From: Acidimicrobiaceae bacterium
GTDB taxonomy: Bacteria; Actinomycetota; Acidimicrobiia; Acidimicrobiales; Ilumatobacteraceae
DNA length: 60,191 nt
Direction of reading: 5' to 3'
Assembly: GCA_024641005.1 (NCBI GenBank)
Contig: JAHEDX010000014.1
Span: forward strand, 3,964-64,154
In this document: piece after piece, positions 48,083 through 56,537 of the stretch
Layout: each line of letters starts with the position of its first letter
Position numbering within the stretch: position 1 is the first letter of the stretch
Position numbers and translations under genes: made by a program
Notes under the pieces: model-generated
The model's input: only the letters and a program-made list of their open reading frames with translations
Told to the model about the DNA's origin: nothing
Databases searched by the model: none

Positions 48083-49504
48083 GTGAGTACCGTCATCGAA
48101 CCCCCCGCCGTTCCGCTCGCGCCGCTCGACCTGTCGGTTCCACGGCGCCTCCACGTGATCGGCGCCGCAGGACCAGGCATGAGCGCCGTCGCGCTCGCTC
48201 TCGCCCAGATGGGTCATCATGTGTCGGGCGTCGACATCCGAGAACGGCAGGTGCTCGACCGCTTGCGCGCAGCGGGTGTCACGGTGCACATCGGACATCA
48301 GCGGTCGCACGTGATCGGTTGTGATGCGGTCACCGCATCGACCGCGATCGCACCTGACCTGAACGAACTCGATGAGGCCCGCAAGCTGGGTGTCACAGTG
48401 CTCAGCCGTGCGGGGATGTTGGCTTCGATCTGTGCGCAGGCCAAGTCGTTGGGTGTGGCCGGCACCCATGGCAAGACGACGACGACGTCGATGCTGATGC
48501 TGATGCTGGTCGAAGCCGGCATGCGGCCGAGCTTCGTGATCGGCGGTGATGTCAACGACATGGGCACCGGTGCGCAGTGGACCGGCGGTGAATGGTTCGT
48601 CGTCGAGGCCGACGAGAGCGACGGCACCCATCTCGAACTCCCGTTGCACGGAACCATCCTCACCAACATCGACATCGATCATCTCGACCACTACGGCACG
48701 ATCGACGGCATCGAGGAGGCGTTCGACCGGTATCTGTCCCAGATCCCCGGTCCGAAGGTCGTATGTGCCGACAATGCCCGATCGGCAGCAGTGGCAGCAC
48801 GGCACGACACGGTGACATACGGCATGAGCGAGTCGGCCGACGTGCGCGCCGTCAATGTGCGATCCGACCACGGTTCGTTCCGCTTCGACGTCGAGCGTGA
48901 CGGAATGGTGCTCGCCTCGGTGCATCTCCCGCTGCGCGGCGACCACAACGTGGTCAACGCCACCGGAGCGCTCGCGATGGCGGTCGAGCTCGGGGTCGAT
49001 CCCCACATCGCTGCCGACGCGCTGGGCAAGTTCGGTGGCGTCGCCCGCCGATTCGAGATTCGTGGGCACGACGCCGGGGCGACGTTCGTCGACGACTACG
49101 CCCATCTACCGACCGAGATCGACGCCGTGCTGCGCGCTGCCCGCGACAGCGGCGATGCGTGGAAACGCACGGTGGCGGTGTTCCAGCCAAATCGCTACAA
49201 CCGGATGGCCGAGATGTGGCAGGAGTACGCGGATGCGTTCGAGGTCGCCGACGTCGTCGTGTTGACCGACATCTACCCGTCCGGCACCGAACCGATACCC
49301 GGGGTCACCGGCAAGCTGGTCGTCAACGCCGTCCTCGACGCCCACCCCGAGACCAGCGTGGTGTGGTTGCCGCGACGAGATGATCTGGTCGACTATCTCG
49401 CACGCCATGTCCGGGACGGCGACGTGTGTATTTCCATGGGGTGCGGCGACATCGCATCGTTGCCCGACGAGGTGTTGTCGGCCCGGCGCGGAGCGGCCGA
49501 GTGA
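48083..49504 (+). CDS. murC: UDP-MurNAc-L-alanine ligase MurC
   Basis: A 473-aa Mur ligase adding L-Ala to UDP-MurNAc. Motifs are LHVIGAAGPGMSAVALALAQMG, TASTAIAPDLNE, ATP-binding VAGTHGKTTTTSML (GTHGKT is MurC-specific), VVEADESDGTHL, NIDIDHLDHY, FGGVARRFE and FVDDYAHLPTEI. The metal-independent final domain has FQPNRYNRM. The GTG at 48083 is the first start and is followed by a short Pro-rich leader. GTGA overlap with murB. Confidence 0.96.
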   Translation: MSTVIEPPAVPLAPLDLSVPRRLHVIGAAGPGMSAVALALAQMGHHVSGVDIRERQVLDRLRAAGVTVHIGHQRSHVIGCDAVTASTAIAPDLNELDEARKLGVTVLSRAGMLASICAQAKSLGVAGTHGKTTTTSMLMLMLVEAGMRPSFVIGGDVNDMGTGAQWTGGEWFVVEADESDGTHLELPLHGTILTNIDIDHLDHYGTIDGIEEAFDRYLSQIPGPKVVCADNARSAAVAARHDTVTYGMSESADVRAVNVRSDHGSFRFDVERDGMVLASVHLPLRGDHNVVNATGALAMAVELGVDPHIAADALGKFGGVARRFEIRGHDAGATFVDDYAHLPTEIDAVLRAARDSGDAWKRTVAVFQPNRYNRMAEMWQEYADAFEVADVVVLTDIYPSGTEPIPGVTGKLVVNAVLDAHPETSVVWLPRRDDLVDYLARHVRDGDVCISMGCGDIASLPDEVLSARRGAAE

Positions 49505-50526
49505 TCGATGTCGCCTCCGCTCTGGCGGCGACCGACGCGCTGCTCGGTGAACGCCTTGGTGGGAGCCTGGTGCGTAACGCGCCGCTCGCGTCCATGACGA
49601 CGTACCGCGTCGGCGGGAACGCGAGCCTGTTCGTCGACGTGTCGAGTTTCGACGAGCTGGTCGCCGTCGCCGAGGCACAGCTCGAGACCGGTGTGCCGGT
49701 GCTCGTGATCGGTCGAGGGTCGAACATGCTCGTCGCGGATGCGGGATTCCGTGGTGTGGCGATCTCGATAGCTCATCTCGCCGGGCATATCGACTTCGGG
49801 CCGAGCTCGGCCGTTTCCTCGGTCGCCGGGGGCTCGGCCCCAAGGGGTTCGATGGTGACTGCGGGGGGCGGGGTAGCGCTGCCGGTGCTGGCCCGGCGCG
49901 CCGCCGCAGCTGGTCTGACGGGGTTCGAATGGGCGGTCGGCGTGCCCGGCACGATCGGCGGAGCCGTTCGGATGAACGCCGGCGGCCACGGATCCGACAT
50001 GGCGGCGTGCCTCGTCGACGTGTCCGTGTTCGACATGAACCAACCGGGGTCGGGGATGCAGTCGATTCCCGTCGACGGGCTGGGACTGCGATTTCGGGCA
50101 TCGTCGCTGTCGCCGTCTGCCGTGGTGATCGAAGCCCGGCTTCGGCTCGCCGTCGGCGAACGCGAGCAGGCGGAGGCGAACATCGCGGAGGTCGTGCATT
50201 GGCGACGCGAGCATCAGCCAGGGGGTCAGAACTGCGGTTCCGTCTTCGTCAATCCGGTGCCTGGTGAGATTGCTGCCGGCGCGTTGATCGATGAACTCGG
50301 ACTGCGCGGGTTCAGGATCGGGTCGGCGTGGGTATCCGAGAAACACGCCAACTTCATCCAGGCCGGCGAAGGCGGGTCGGCAGACGACGTGCGCGCCGTC
50401 ATGGAGGCCGTGCGAACACGGGTCGCGGAGGCAACGGGCTATCGCCTGCGCAGCGAAGTGCGACTCGTCGGATTCGACGACGCCGACCCGTCATCGTTCA
50501 GCGAGGTCGAGGTCGGGCGGGCATGA
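49501..50526 (+). CDS. murB: UDP-N-acetylenolpyruvoylglucosamine reductase MurB
   Basis: A 341-aa FAD enzyme reducing UDP-GlcNAc-enolpyruvate with NADPH. FAD-binding motifs are MTTYRVGGNASLFVDV, GRGSNMLVADAGFRGVAI, and GFEWAVGVPGTIGGAVRMNAGGHGSDM. The catalytic Ser is in GQNCGSVFVNP, and the C-terminal Glu region is SEKHANFIQAGEGGSADDV. It is type II MurB-like in length. It overlaps murC (GTGA) and ftsQ (ATGA). Confidence 0.95.
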   Translation: MIDVASALAATDALLGERLGGSLVRNAPLASMTTYRVGGNASLFVDVSSFDELVAVAEAQLETGVPVLVIGRGSNMLVADAGFRGVAISIAHLAGHIDFGPSSAVSSVAGGSAPRGSMVTAGGGVALPVLARRAAAAGLTGFEWAVGVPGTIGGAVRMNAGGHGSDMAACLVDVSVFDMNQPGSGMQSIPVDGLGLRFRASSLSPSAVVIEARLRLAVGEREQAEANIAEVVHWRREHQPGGQNCGSVFVNPVPGEIAAGALIDELGLRGFRIGSAWVSEKHANFIQAGEGGSADDVRAVMEAVRTRVAEATGYRLRSEVRLVGFDDADPSSFSEVEVGRA

Positions 50527-51968
50527 ACGGTTCGAGCGGTCACGAACGCGAGCCTGACCGGGCGGCGCTCGACGAACTCGAGCGGGCGTTCGCCGACGTG
50601 GTTGAGGTTCCCGAGCAGGCCCGCGATGCGGTCGACCCTGACGAGTCGGACGGTGGCACGACGCAGCCGATGTCGCCGGGCCCGCATGGCATCGCCGATC
50701 CGGCCGTCGGCCCCGAGGATGAGCTGCGCGTTGCCGCCGCGTCGGGCCCGTACGGCGGCGATCGGTCCACCGACGGCTCGCCCCCAGGCGGTCGGATCGC
50801 TGCCGGGGAGAGCTCGATGACCGATTCGCAGGTCGGTGCTTCGACGTCGCAGGTGGCTCCACCTCCGACCGGCCCGGAAGAGATCCTGATCATCGAGGCG
50901 GAACCGGTCGTCGAGCCCGAGCCGGCAGCACCTCGAATCATCCGCATCGACGACTACCACGGCTCGGTGCACATCGATGAACTGACACCTGCTGCGGCTG
51001 CGGCGGTATCCGCGCCGCCGCTGGGGCCAGACCGGGACGCCGACGTTGCAGACGAGGGCGGCTCAATGGTGATCGCGATCGATGACGAGGATCTTCCCGA
51101 TGCGGTCTATGTCGAGGGCAGCCTCGACCGGTCGGGCTCGCGATCGATCGTGTTCATCCAGGACGATGACACCGGCGACGCCCTGGCGCCCGAGTCCGAG
51201 CGGGACATTCGCCGGGGCATCGAGCCGAGAATGCGCGAGCGGCGAGTGGCCGTCAAGCGTGCCCAGGGTCGCAAGCGACTCAAATGGGTGGTGCTCGTCG
51301 CGGTGATCGTGTTCGTGGTCGTCGGCGTGCTCGCGGTCGTCGGTTCACCGCTGTTCGCGATCAAGGCCGACCAGGTGTATCTGACGGGCAATGTGTACGC
51401 CGACCCGAAACAGGTCCAGGCCGTGGTCGACGACCTGGTCGGGACTCCGGCGCTGCTCGCCGACACCGAGCGCGCCGAGCGTGAGCTCGAGGAGATTCCG
51501 TGGGTCGATGTCGCCCGGGTTCGCACCGACTTCCCGCACGGCGTGTACATCGAGATTCGCGAACGCGAGGCGATGACCACGTATCAGGGGCCCGACCAGC
51601 GATTCCGTGTGCTCGATCGCGATGGTCGGGTCCTCGATGTGATCGACAACTATCCGTTTGCCTACGTGCTGCTGGGTGGGCCGGACCCGGTTGATCTCGA
51701 GGCCGGTGAGTTCGCTCCCCGTGGATACGCGGCGGCATCCGAACTCGCCAAGAACCTGACCGGGTCGGTCCGCGGGCGGGTCGTGATGATCGAGGTCACC
51801 GCCGACGGGTCTCGCCTGGTGATGCATCTCGATGATGGCGTCGAGGTGAGATTCGGGGAGGCGCGCGATTTGTTTGCCAAGCTCGTGCGCCTCGAGACGG
51901 TGCTGTCCGTCGGAGGGGTCGGGGAGTCGGGCGTGATCGACGTGTCGACCAATGAAGTGACGTTGTGA
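50523..51968 (+). CDS. ftsQ: Cell division protein FtsQ with long disordered N-terminus
   Basis: A 481-aa bitopic divisome protein. About 252 cytoplasmic residues, acidic and low-complexity (rich in Asp, Glu, Pro, Gly, Ala), precede a basic patch (RRVAVKRAQGRKRLK), the membrane helix at about 254-276 and the POTRA domain (VYLTGNVYADPKQVQAVVDDLVGTP), then FPHGVYIEIREREAMTTY and the FtsQ beta domain. Usual FtsQ N-termini have 20-100 residues, so this tail is two to ten times longer. The ATG at 50523 overlaps murB; an internal ATG exists but upstream codon use looks coding. Confidence 0.92.
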   Translation: MNGSSGHEREPDRAALDELERAFADVVEVPEQARDAVDPDESDGGTTQPMSPGPHGIADPAVGPEDELRVAAASGPYGGDRSTDGSPPGGRIAAGESSMTDSQVGASTSQVAPPPTGPEEILIIEAEPVVEPEPAAPRIIRIDDYHGSVHIDELTPAAAAAVSAPPLGPDRDADVADEGGSMVIAIDDEDLPDAVYVEGSLDRSGSRSIVFIQDDDTGDALAPESERDIRRGIEPRMRERRVAVKRAQGRKRLKWVVLVAVIVFVVVGVLAVVGSPLFAIKADQVYLTGNVYADPKQVQAVVDDLVGTPALLADTERAERELEEIPWVDVARVRTDFPHGVYIEIREREAMTTYQGPDQRFRVLDRDGRVLDVIDNYPFAYVLLGGPDPVDLEAGEFAPRGYAAASELAKNLTGSVRGRVVMIEVTADGSRLVMHLDDGVEVRFGEARDLFAKLVRLETVLSVGGVGESGVIDVSTNEVTL

Positions 51969-51973
51969 CGTCG

Positions 51974-52000
51974 CGTCGACGATCGTCTCGATCGTCGACG
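51974..52000. terminator. Hairpin after ftsQ
   Basis: CGTCGACGAT (51974-51983) and ATCGTCGACG (51991-52000) form a perfect 10-bp stem with a 7-nt loop whose ends can also pair. It begins 6 nt after the ftsQ stop and probably reduces readthrough into ftsZ. Confidence 0.55.
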
Positions 52001-52060
52001 GGCGGTCGCGAAACGCGCCGTCGGGATCGATTGTCCCACCGTGTCGGGCCTCTCCTGAGC

Positions 52061-52066
52061 TAGCAT
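52061..52066 (+). promoter_or_regulatory. Possible -10 box for ftsZ
   Basis: TAGCAT lies in the 243-bp ftsQ-ftsZ gap, with a weak TTGTCC 24 bp upstream, too far for a normal spacer. If used, ftsZ has a leader of about 138 nt. The remainder of the gap holds a hairpin (51974-52000) and a short upstream ORF (52150-52212). Confidence 0.3.
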
Positions 52067-52149
52067 CACCGCACGCAGCGAGCGTGACGTGCCAGGATGG
52101 CGCGCGGAGAGTCAAGGTGATCTCCGGCATCTCTCACTGATCGATACCC

Positions 52150-52212
52150 ATGAAGCACAAGCACGTCATACCCGCACAAACCGATCGCCACCCTCGACGG
52201 AGGTTCCACTGA
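52150..52212 (+). CDS. Possible upstream ORF (20 aa) overlapping the ftsZ start
   Basis: ATG at 52150 opens a 20-codon frame for a basic His/Arg-rich peptide ([10 protein letters not shown]...). It stops with TGA at 52210-52212, sharing its A with the ftsZ ATG (TGATG). The ftsZ Shine-Dalgarno GGAGG lies inside it. The frame has no convincing ribosome-binding site of its own, so it may be chance; if translated it would couple to ftsZ. Confidence 0.3.
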   Translation: MKHKHVIPAQTDRHPRRRFH

Positions 52213-53309
52213 TGTCCGGCGCGCCCCAGAACTATCTTGCCGTGATCAAGGTCATCGGTGTCGGCGGCGGCGGTGTCAACGCCGTCAATCGCATGATCGA
52301 CGCCGGCCTCAAGGGGGTCGAGTTCATCGCGGTGAACACCGACGCCCAGGCCCTGCTGATGAGCGACGCCGACGTCAAGCTCGATATCGGTCGTGATCTC
52401 ACCCGCGGTCTCGGCGCCGGGAGCGATCCCGAAGTCGGTCGAGCCGCGGCGGAAGCTCACGACGACGAGATCGAAGAGATGGTCAAGGGCGCCGACATGG
52501 TGTTCATCACCGCCGGAGAGGGCGGGGGTACCGGAACTGGCTCTGCCCCGGTCATCGCCGAGATCGCGCGCAACGCTGGTGCTCTGACGATCGGTGTCGT
52601 GACCCGCCCGTTCGGCTTCGAGGGACGTCGGCGTGCCGTCCAGGCCGACAATGGTGTGCAGCGTCTGAAGGAGAAGGTCGACACTCTGATCGTCATTCCG
52701 AACGATCGCTTGCTCACGGTCGCCAACGACAAGACGAGCGTGTTGAACGCCTTCAAGATGGCCGACGAAGTGCTGCTGCAGGGCGTCTCCGGTATCACCA
52801 ACCTGATCACGACGCCCGGTCTGATCAACACTGACTTCGCCGACGTCAAGATGGTGCTGTCCAACGCCGGCTCGGCGTTGATGGGCATCGGCCAGGCCAG
52901 CGGCGACGATCGAGCGGTGTCTGCCGCCAAGCAGGCGATCTCGAGCCCCCTCCTCGAGTCGGCGATCGACGGCGCCCGGGGCGTGTTGCTCAACATCACC
53001 GGCCCGTCCAGTATGGGATTGTTCGAGATGAACGCGGCGGCCGAGATCATCCATGCGGTCGCGCACCAGGATGCCAACATCATCTTCGGCACGGTCATCG
53101 ACGACGAGATGGGCGACGAGATCAAGGTGACCGTGATCGCTGCCGGCTTCGATCGGCTCGACAGCCCGTCGTCGGGCGGAGGCCTCCGTCTCGGCAACGG
53201 TGGATCGGCGACTTCGAGCCGCATCACCGAGTTGTTCGCCGAACCCGAACCGGACGAGACGGTCGAGGATGACGACGACGACTTCGATGTCCCGTCGTTC
53301 CTCAAATAG
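52212..53309 (+). CDS. ftsZ: Cell division protein FtsZ
   Basis: A 365-aa tubulin-like GTPase forming the Z ring. It has [16 protein letters not shown] (phosphate loop), VNTDAQAL, the tubulin signature GGGTGTG at 104-110, and PNDRLL. The T7-loop catalytic region is [11 protein letters not shown]. The C-terminal linker is short and the conserved tail [11 protein letters not shown] is the docking peptide for SepF and other partners. The ATG at 52212 has GGAGG 7 nt upstream. No ftsA is present, as in other actinobacteria, where SepF tethers FtsZ to the membrane. Confidence 0.98.
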   Translation: MSGAPQNYLAVIKVIGVGGGGVNAVNRMIDAGLKGVEFIAVNTDAQALLMSDADVKLDIGRDLTRGLGAGSDPEVGRAAAEAHDDEIEEMVKGADMVFITAGEGGGTGTGSAPVIAEIARNAGALTIGVVTRPFGFEGRRRAVQADNGVQRLKEKVDTLIVIPNDRLLTVANDKTSVLNAFKMADEVLLQGVSGITNLITTPGLINTDFADVKMVLSNAGSALMGIGQASGDDRAVSAAKQAISSPLLESAIDGARGVLLNITGPSSMGLFEMNAAAEIIHAVAHQDANIIFGTVIDDEMGDEIKVTVIAAGFDRLDSPSSGGGLRLGNGGSATSSRITELFAEPEPDETVEDDDDDFDVPSFLK

Positions 53310-54045
53310 CGACGACGCAACGGTCACGATCGCGCTGGCCGGCGGTTCCGAACTACGCGTCAAGACGTCGACGCGTGTCGATGGCGACTTCCACCGGCTC
53401 GAGGTGCCGTATTCCGAACTCGAGAGCCGCCGTCGTTCGTTCGTCGATCTGCCATGGACCCAGCTCGACGAGCATCACGGGGTGACCGTGGTCAGGGTCG
53501 ACGCGCCCGGTGCAGCCGATGGTGAGCCGGGTGACGTCGCGATCACTGATATAGAGGGTGCTGTGCTCGGTTGCTGGGTCGGTGACTGCGCCCCGGTCGT
53601 GCTGGTCGGAGCGACCCGCGAATTCGCAGTGGTGCATGCCGGCTGGCGCGGGCTCGCGTCCGGCGTGATCCAGACCGCGATCCGAGCATTCCGGGAACCG
53701 GTGGCACTGGCGTTGCTCGGTCCGGCCATCGGACCGTGCTGCTACGAGTTCGGTGCGCTCGAACTCGCTGCCGTCGCGGCGGGGGTCGGCGATGGGTTCG
53801 GGCAGGTTGCAGGTCGCACGAGGGACGGTCAACTGGCGCTCGACGTGCCGGCTGCAGTCGCTTCGGCGTGCCGAATCGAGGGTGTGCCCGTCGACGTGAT
53901 CGGGGGGTGCACGGGCTGCAGCCACCGGGGCTATTCGCATCGTGTTCGCCGCGACACGCAACGTCATGTCGTCGCTGCATGGCGCTCATCGGGCTCGACC
54001 CAGATCAGGTCCGGGACCTCCCGGTCTGCTGAGATGGGGTCGTGA
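53287..54045 (+). CDS. pgeF: Purine nucleoside phosphorylase / polyphenol oxidase-fold protein PgeF (YfiH/YlmD)
   Basis: A 252-aa laccase-fold (DUF152) protein; E. coli PgeF trims miscross-linked peptidoglycan, and relatives act as adenosine deaminase or nucleoside phosphorylase. Zinc ligands are visible as Cys in [10 protein letters not shown] and His in [12 protein letters not shown], with [12 protein letters not shown] and [14 protein letters not shown]. The only in-frame start near the conserved region is ATG 53287, inside the ftsZ end (23-nt overlap). Its place after ftsZ is typical. GTGA overlap with yggS. Confidence 0.88.
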   Translation: MSRRSSNSDDATVTIALAGGSELRVKTSTRVDGDFHRLEVPYSELESRRRSFVDLPWTQLDEHHGVTVVRVDAPGAADGEPGDVAITDIEGAVLGCWVGDCAPVVLVGATREFAVVHAGWRGLASGVIQTAIRAFREPVALALLGPAIGPCCYEFGALELAAVAAGVGDGFGQVAGRTRDGQLALDVPAAVASACRIEGVPVDVIGGCTGCSHRGYSHRVRRDTQRHVVAAWRSSGSTQIRSGTSRSAEMGS

Positions 54046-54728
54046 CGGTTGTGGATGTAGCCAGTGTTCGGGCCGCCCTCGAGCTCGTGCGCGAGCGCAT
54101 CCTGCGTGCAGGTGGCGGAGACGACGTCACCATCTTGCCGGTGACCAAAGGCTTCGGGCCCGAAGTGATCGAGGCGGCGGTCGGTGCCGGGTGCACGGCG
54201 ATCGGCGAGAACTATGCCCAGGAGCTGATCGCGAAGCGCGATGTGCTCGAGCGATGCAACGGCTCGATCGAGGTCCACTTCATCGGGCAGCTGCAAACCA
54301 ACAAGGTCCGCCAACTTGCAGATCTCGTCGACGTGTACGAGACGGTCGATCGGATGCGGATCGCCGACGAGATCGCCAAGCGCGCACCGGGGGCAAGAGT
54401 GTTGATCCAGGTCGACACCGCAGGTGAGTCCGGCAAGGGCGGTTGTTCGATCGAGGGCCTCGACGAGCTGGCCGAGCACGTGGTGTCGATCGGGTTGGAT
54501 CTCGAAGGCCTGATGACGGTCGGGCCGACCAGCGGGGGTCCGGAGTCGGCGCGCTCCGGCTTTCGTGCGGTGCGCGAAGCGGTCGACCGGTTGGGACTCA
54601 GCTCGTGCTCGATGGGCATGAGCGGTGACCTCGAGGTGGCCGTTCAGGAGGGAAGTACACAGATCCGAGTAGGCACGGCACTGTTCGGTTCGCGCTCTGT
54701 CCCCGCCTGGCGTGACCAGGAACGATAG
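54042..54728 (+). CDS. PLP homeostasis protein (YggS family)
   Basis: A 228-aa single-domain alanine-racemase-fold protein that binds pyridoxal phosphate and helps vitamin B6 balance. The PLP lysine is in ILPVTKGFGPEVI; further motifs are GENYAQELIAK, HFIGQLQTNKVRQ and SMGMSGDLEVAVQEGSTQIRVGTALFG. It is commonly between pgeF and sepF. GTG 54042 overlaps pgeF by 4 nt; sepF follows after 25 bp. Confidence 0.94.
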   Translation: MTVVDVASVRAALELVRERILRAGGGDDVTILPVTKGFGPEVIEAAVGAGCTAIGENYAQELIAKRDVLERCNGSIEVHFIGQLQTNKVRQLADLVDVYETVDRMRIADEIAKRAPGARVLIQVDTAGESGKGGCSIEGLDELAEHVVSIGLDLEGLMTVGPTSGGPESARSGFRAVREAVDRLGLSSCSMGMSGDLEVAVQEGSTQIRVGTALFGSRSVPAWRDQER

Positions 54729-54753
54729 GCTCCGCGGCAAGGAGGAAGTCGGC

Positions 54754-55296
54754 ATGTCTTTCTGGAAGCGCACGATGGACTATCTCGGTCTGGGTCCTGA
54801 CGACGCATACGACGATTACGATCTCGACGAGGAGTACGAGCCCGCGCCCCGCGGTCGTCGTGCTCCCGAGCCCGACGTTCGTCCCAGCCGGGGCCAGCGA
54901 GACGAGCCTGGATCAGAAGGGGTGGTGCGCACCTTGCCCAGTCGACCAACGTTTCCATCGCGCGATTTCGATCCGTCACAGGCTCGTCGCAATGCCGACC
55001 GTGACGACTCCGGAGTGCAACCGCGTCCTCAACGCAGTGCGGGTTCCGCCGAACCTGCGACGGTTCGACCGCGTCGGTTCGACCAAGCACAAGAGGTCGC
55101 CGACAAGTTCAAGGAAGGTCAGCCCGTCATCATGAACCTCGAGGGTTCCGACCGCGAGGTGGCCCGTCGGCTGATCGACTTCGCGAGTGGCCTGTGTTAC
55201 GGCCTCGACGGCTCGATGGAGAAGGTCGCCAACGGCGTCTACCTGCTCAAGCCCACTCCGGCTCGCGGCCACCGCCAAGACGAGTACGACGACTGA
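54754..55296 (+). CDS. sepF: Cell division protein SepF
   Basis: A 180-aa FtsZ-binding membrane anchor. The N-terminal amphipathic helix is MSFWKRTMDYLGLG, followed by an acidic, tyrosine-rich linker, then an Arg-rich disordered part, and the SepF domain (DQAQEVADKFKEGQPVIMNLEGSDREVARRLIDFASGLCYGLDG). It polymerises and bends membranes at mid-cell. The Shine-Dalgarno AAGGAGGAAG before ATG 54754 is one of the strongest in the window. YlmG/YggT, often placed between sepF and divIVA, is absent. Confidence 0.96.
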   Translation: MSFWKRTMDYLGLGPDDAYDDYDLDEEYEPAPRGRRAPEPDVRPSRGQRDEPGSEGVVRTLPSRPTFPSRDFDPSQARRNADRDDSGVQPRPQRSAGSAEPATVRPRRFDQAQEVADKFKEGQPVIMNLEGSDREVARRLIDFASGLCYGLDGSMEKVANGVYLLKPTPARGHRQDEYDD

Positions 55297-55304
55297 GCGA
55301 GATC

Positions 55305-56321
55305 ATGGAACTCACCCCTTCCCAAATCGCCGGGGCCTCATTTCGCACGGTACGCAAGGGCTATGACCCTGACGAGGTCAACGCCTTTCTCGCTCAAGCG
55401 GCCGACGCGTTGGAGCTGGCGCAACAACAGGCGACCTCCATGGAGGCCCGCGCCCGAGCTGCTGTGGCCCGGCTGCAGGAGATGAGCGCAGCGGCCTCGG
55501 CGGCGCCGGCGCCCGTCGTGCCGCTCGAAGAGCCCGAAGTGCCCGACCAGGCCGCAGCGCCGTCCGACCACGAATCGGCAACAGGCCTGCACGTCAGTGC
55601 CGACGAGGCCGCGACGATCTCGCGGACCCTCGTGCTGGCCCAACGCACGGCCGACAGCACCGTGGCCGAGGCGACGGCCGAGGCCGAACGCATCAAGCAC
55701 GACGCCCGAACCGAGGCAGAAGCGACCATCGACTCGACGCGGGAGATGTCGGCGCGATTGCTCGAAGAAGCCCGAGGTGAGGCGCGCAAAGTCGGTGAGG
55801 CCGAGCGACAGGCTGCCGCGAACGAGGTGCAGTCACTCAAGGCGCGCCGCGAGTTCCTCATCGGCGATGTCGATCAACTCGAGAAGTTCCTCGTCGACCA
55901 GCGTGAGCGCCTGCGCGGCGCAGCGCGGCAGATCGAGGCGCTCGTCGAGCGCGTTCCGGCAGGTCTCGGCCAGGTGCGTCCACCTGCGATGTCAGCGTCC
56001 GACGACGAACCGGGCGACGACACGGCGGAACTCTTCTTGCCTCCCGAAGCGGCCGGTCCGTTCGTAGGGGTCCAAGAGCTTGCCGACGCGATCGATCAGG
56101 GTGAGACGCAGCCGCTCCCCATGCCCGACCTGCAGCCGTCCGATGACGACGACAGCGAAATGCTCGACTCGACCGACGGGCTTCCGATCCGCGGTGAGCA
56201 GACACCGATCGGTGGCCTGCAGACGAGCGACGTGCAGCTGGCCGATCTGTTGTCGGGCCACGACGAGACTCCGGCCGCGGGGGTGCTTCCGACGCGCGGC
56301 GACAAGCCATCGTCCGACTGA
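55305..56321 (+). CDS. divIVA: DivIVA/Wag31-like polar growth and division protein
   Basis: A 338-aa coiled-coil scaffold. The lipid-binding N-terminal domain has LTPSQIAGASFRTVRKGYDPDEVNAFLAQAADAL, followed by a Pro/Ala linker, a long coiled coil (about 105-235: SADEAATISRTLVLAQRTADSTVAEATAEAERIK...) and an acidic disordered tail of about 100 residues, longer than in many Wag31 proteins. It marks curved membrane such as poles and septa. It starts 8 nt after sepF. The T-box leader of ileS starts right behind it. Confidence 0.93.
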   Translation: MELTPSQIAGASFRTVRKGYDPDEVNAFLAQAADALELAQQQATSMEARARAAVARLQEMSAAASAAPAPVVPLEEPEVPDQAAAPSDHESATGLHVSADEAATISRTLVLAQRTADSTVAEATAEAERIKHDARTEAEATIDSTREMSARLLEEARGEARKVGEAERQAAANEVQSLKARREFLIGDVDQLEKFLVDQRERLRGAARQIEALVERVPAGLGQVRPPAMSASDDEPGDDTAELFLPPEAAGPFVGVQELADAIDQGETQPLPMPDLQPSDDDDSEMLDSTDGLPIRGEQTPIGGLQTSDVQLADLLSGHDETPAAGVLPTRGDKPSSD

Positions 56322-56334
56322 CCCTCGCGGTCGA

Positions 56335-56340
56335 TAGCCT
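56335..56340 (+). promoter_or_regulatory. Possible -10 box for the ileS leader
   Basis: TAGCCT lies just after the divIVA stop and would start transcription at about 56347, a few bases before stem I of the T-box. A clear -35 is not seen. Confidence 0.4.
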
Positions 56341-56346
56341 CACACC

Positions 56347-56537
56347 CCATCGGCATTGACGAGGTCATCACCTCCGAGCCTCCGGAAGAACGGCAGCTGG
56401 CTGCTCAGTAGAACCGGACGGGTCCAGCCCGTCATCGCTGGCGAACGTAAGCGGTCGGTCCCCGTGGGGGTCGGCAAGCAGGGTGGTACCGCGGGCTCCG
56501 GCTCGTCCCTGGCAGCCGAACTCGAGGAGCCACCGCC
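56347..56537 (+). promoter_or_regulatory. T-box riboswitch (ultrashort stem I, translational, tRNA-Ile) upstream of ileS
   Basis: The conserved T-box AGGGTGGTACCGCG lies at 56480-56493. Stem I is only GAGG/CCTC (56361-56364 with 56371-56374), its loop carrying the isoleucine specifier ATC at 56367-56369, the ultrashort form known from actinobacterial ileS. A second hairpin pairs 56417-56422 with 56428-56433, and CCCC/GGGG pair at 56460-56470. AGGG (56480-56483) can pair with CCCT (56507-56510) as the antisequestrator. Alternatively GGCTCC (56494-56499) pairs with GGAGCC (56526-56531), hiding the Shine-Dalgarno GAGGAG 8 nt before the GTG. No terminator is seen, so uncharged tRNA-Ile should switch on translation. 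Confidence 0.92.
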
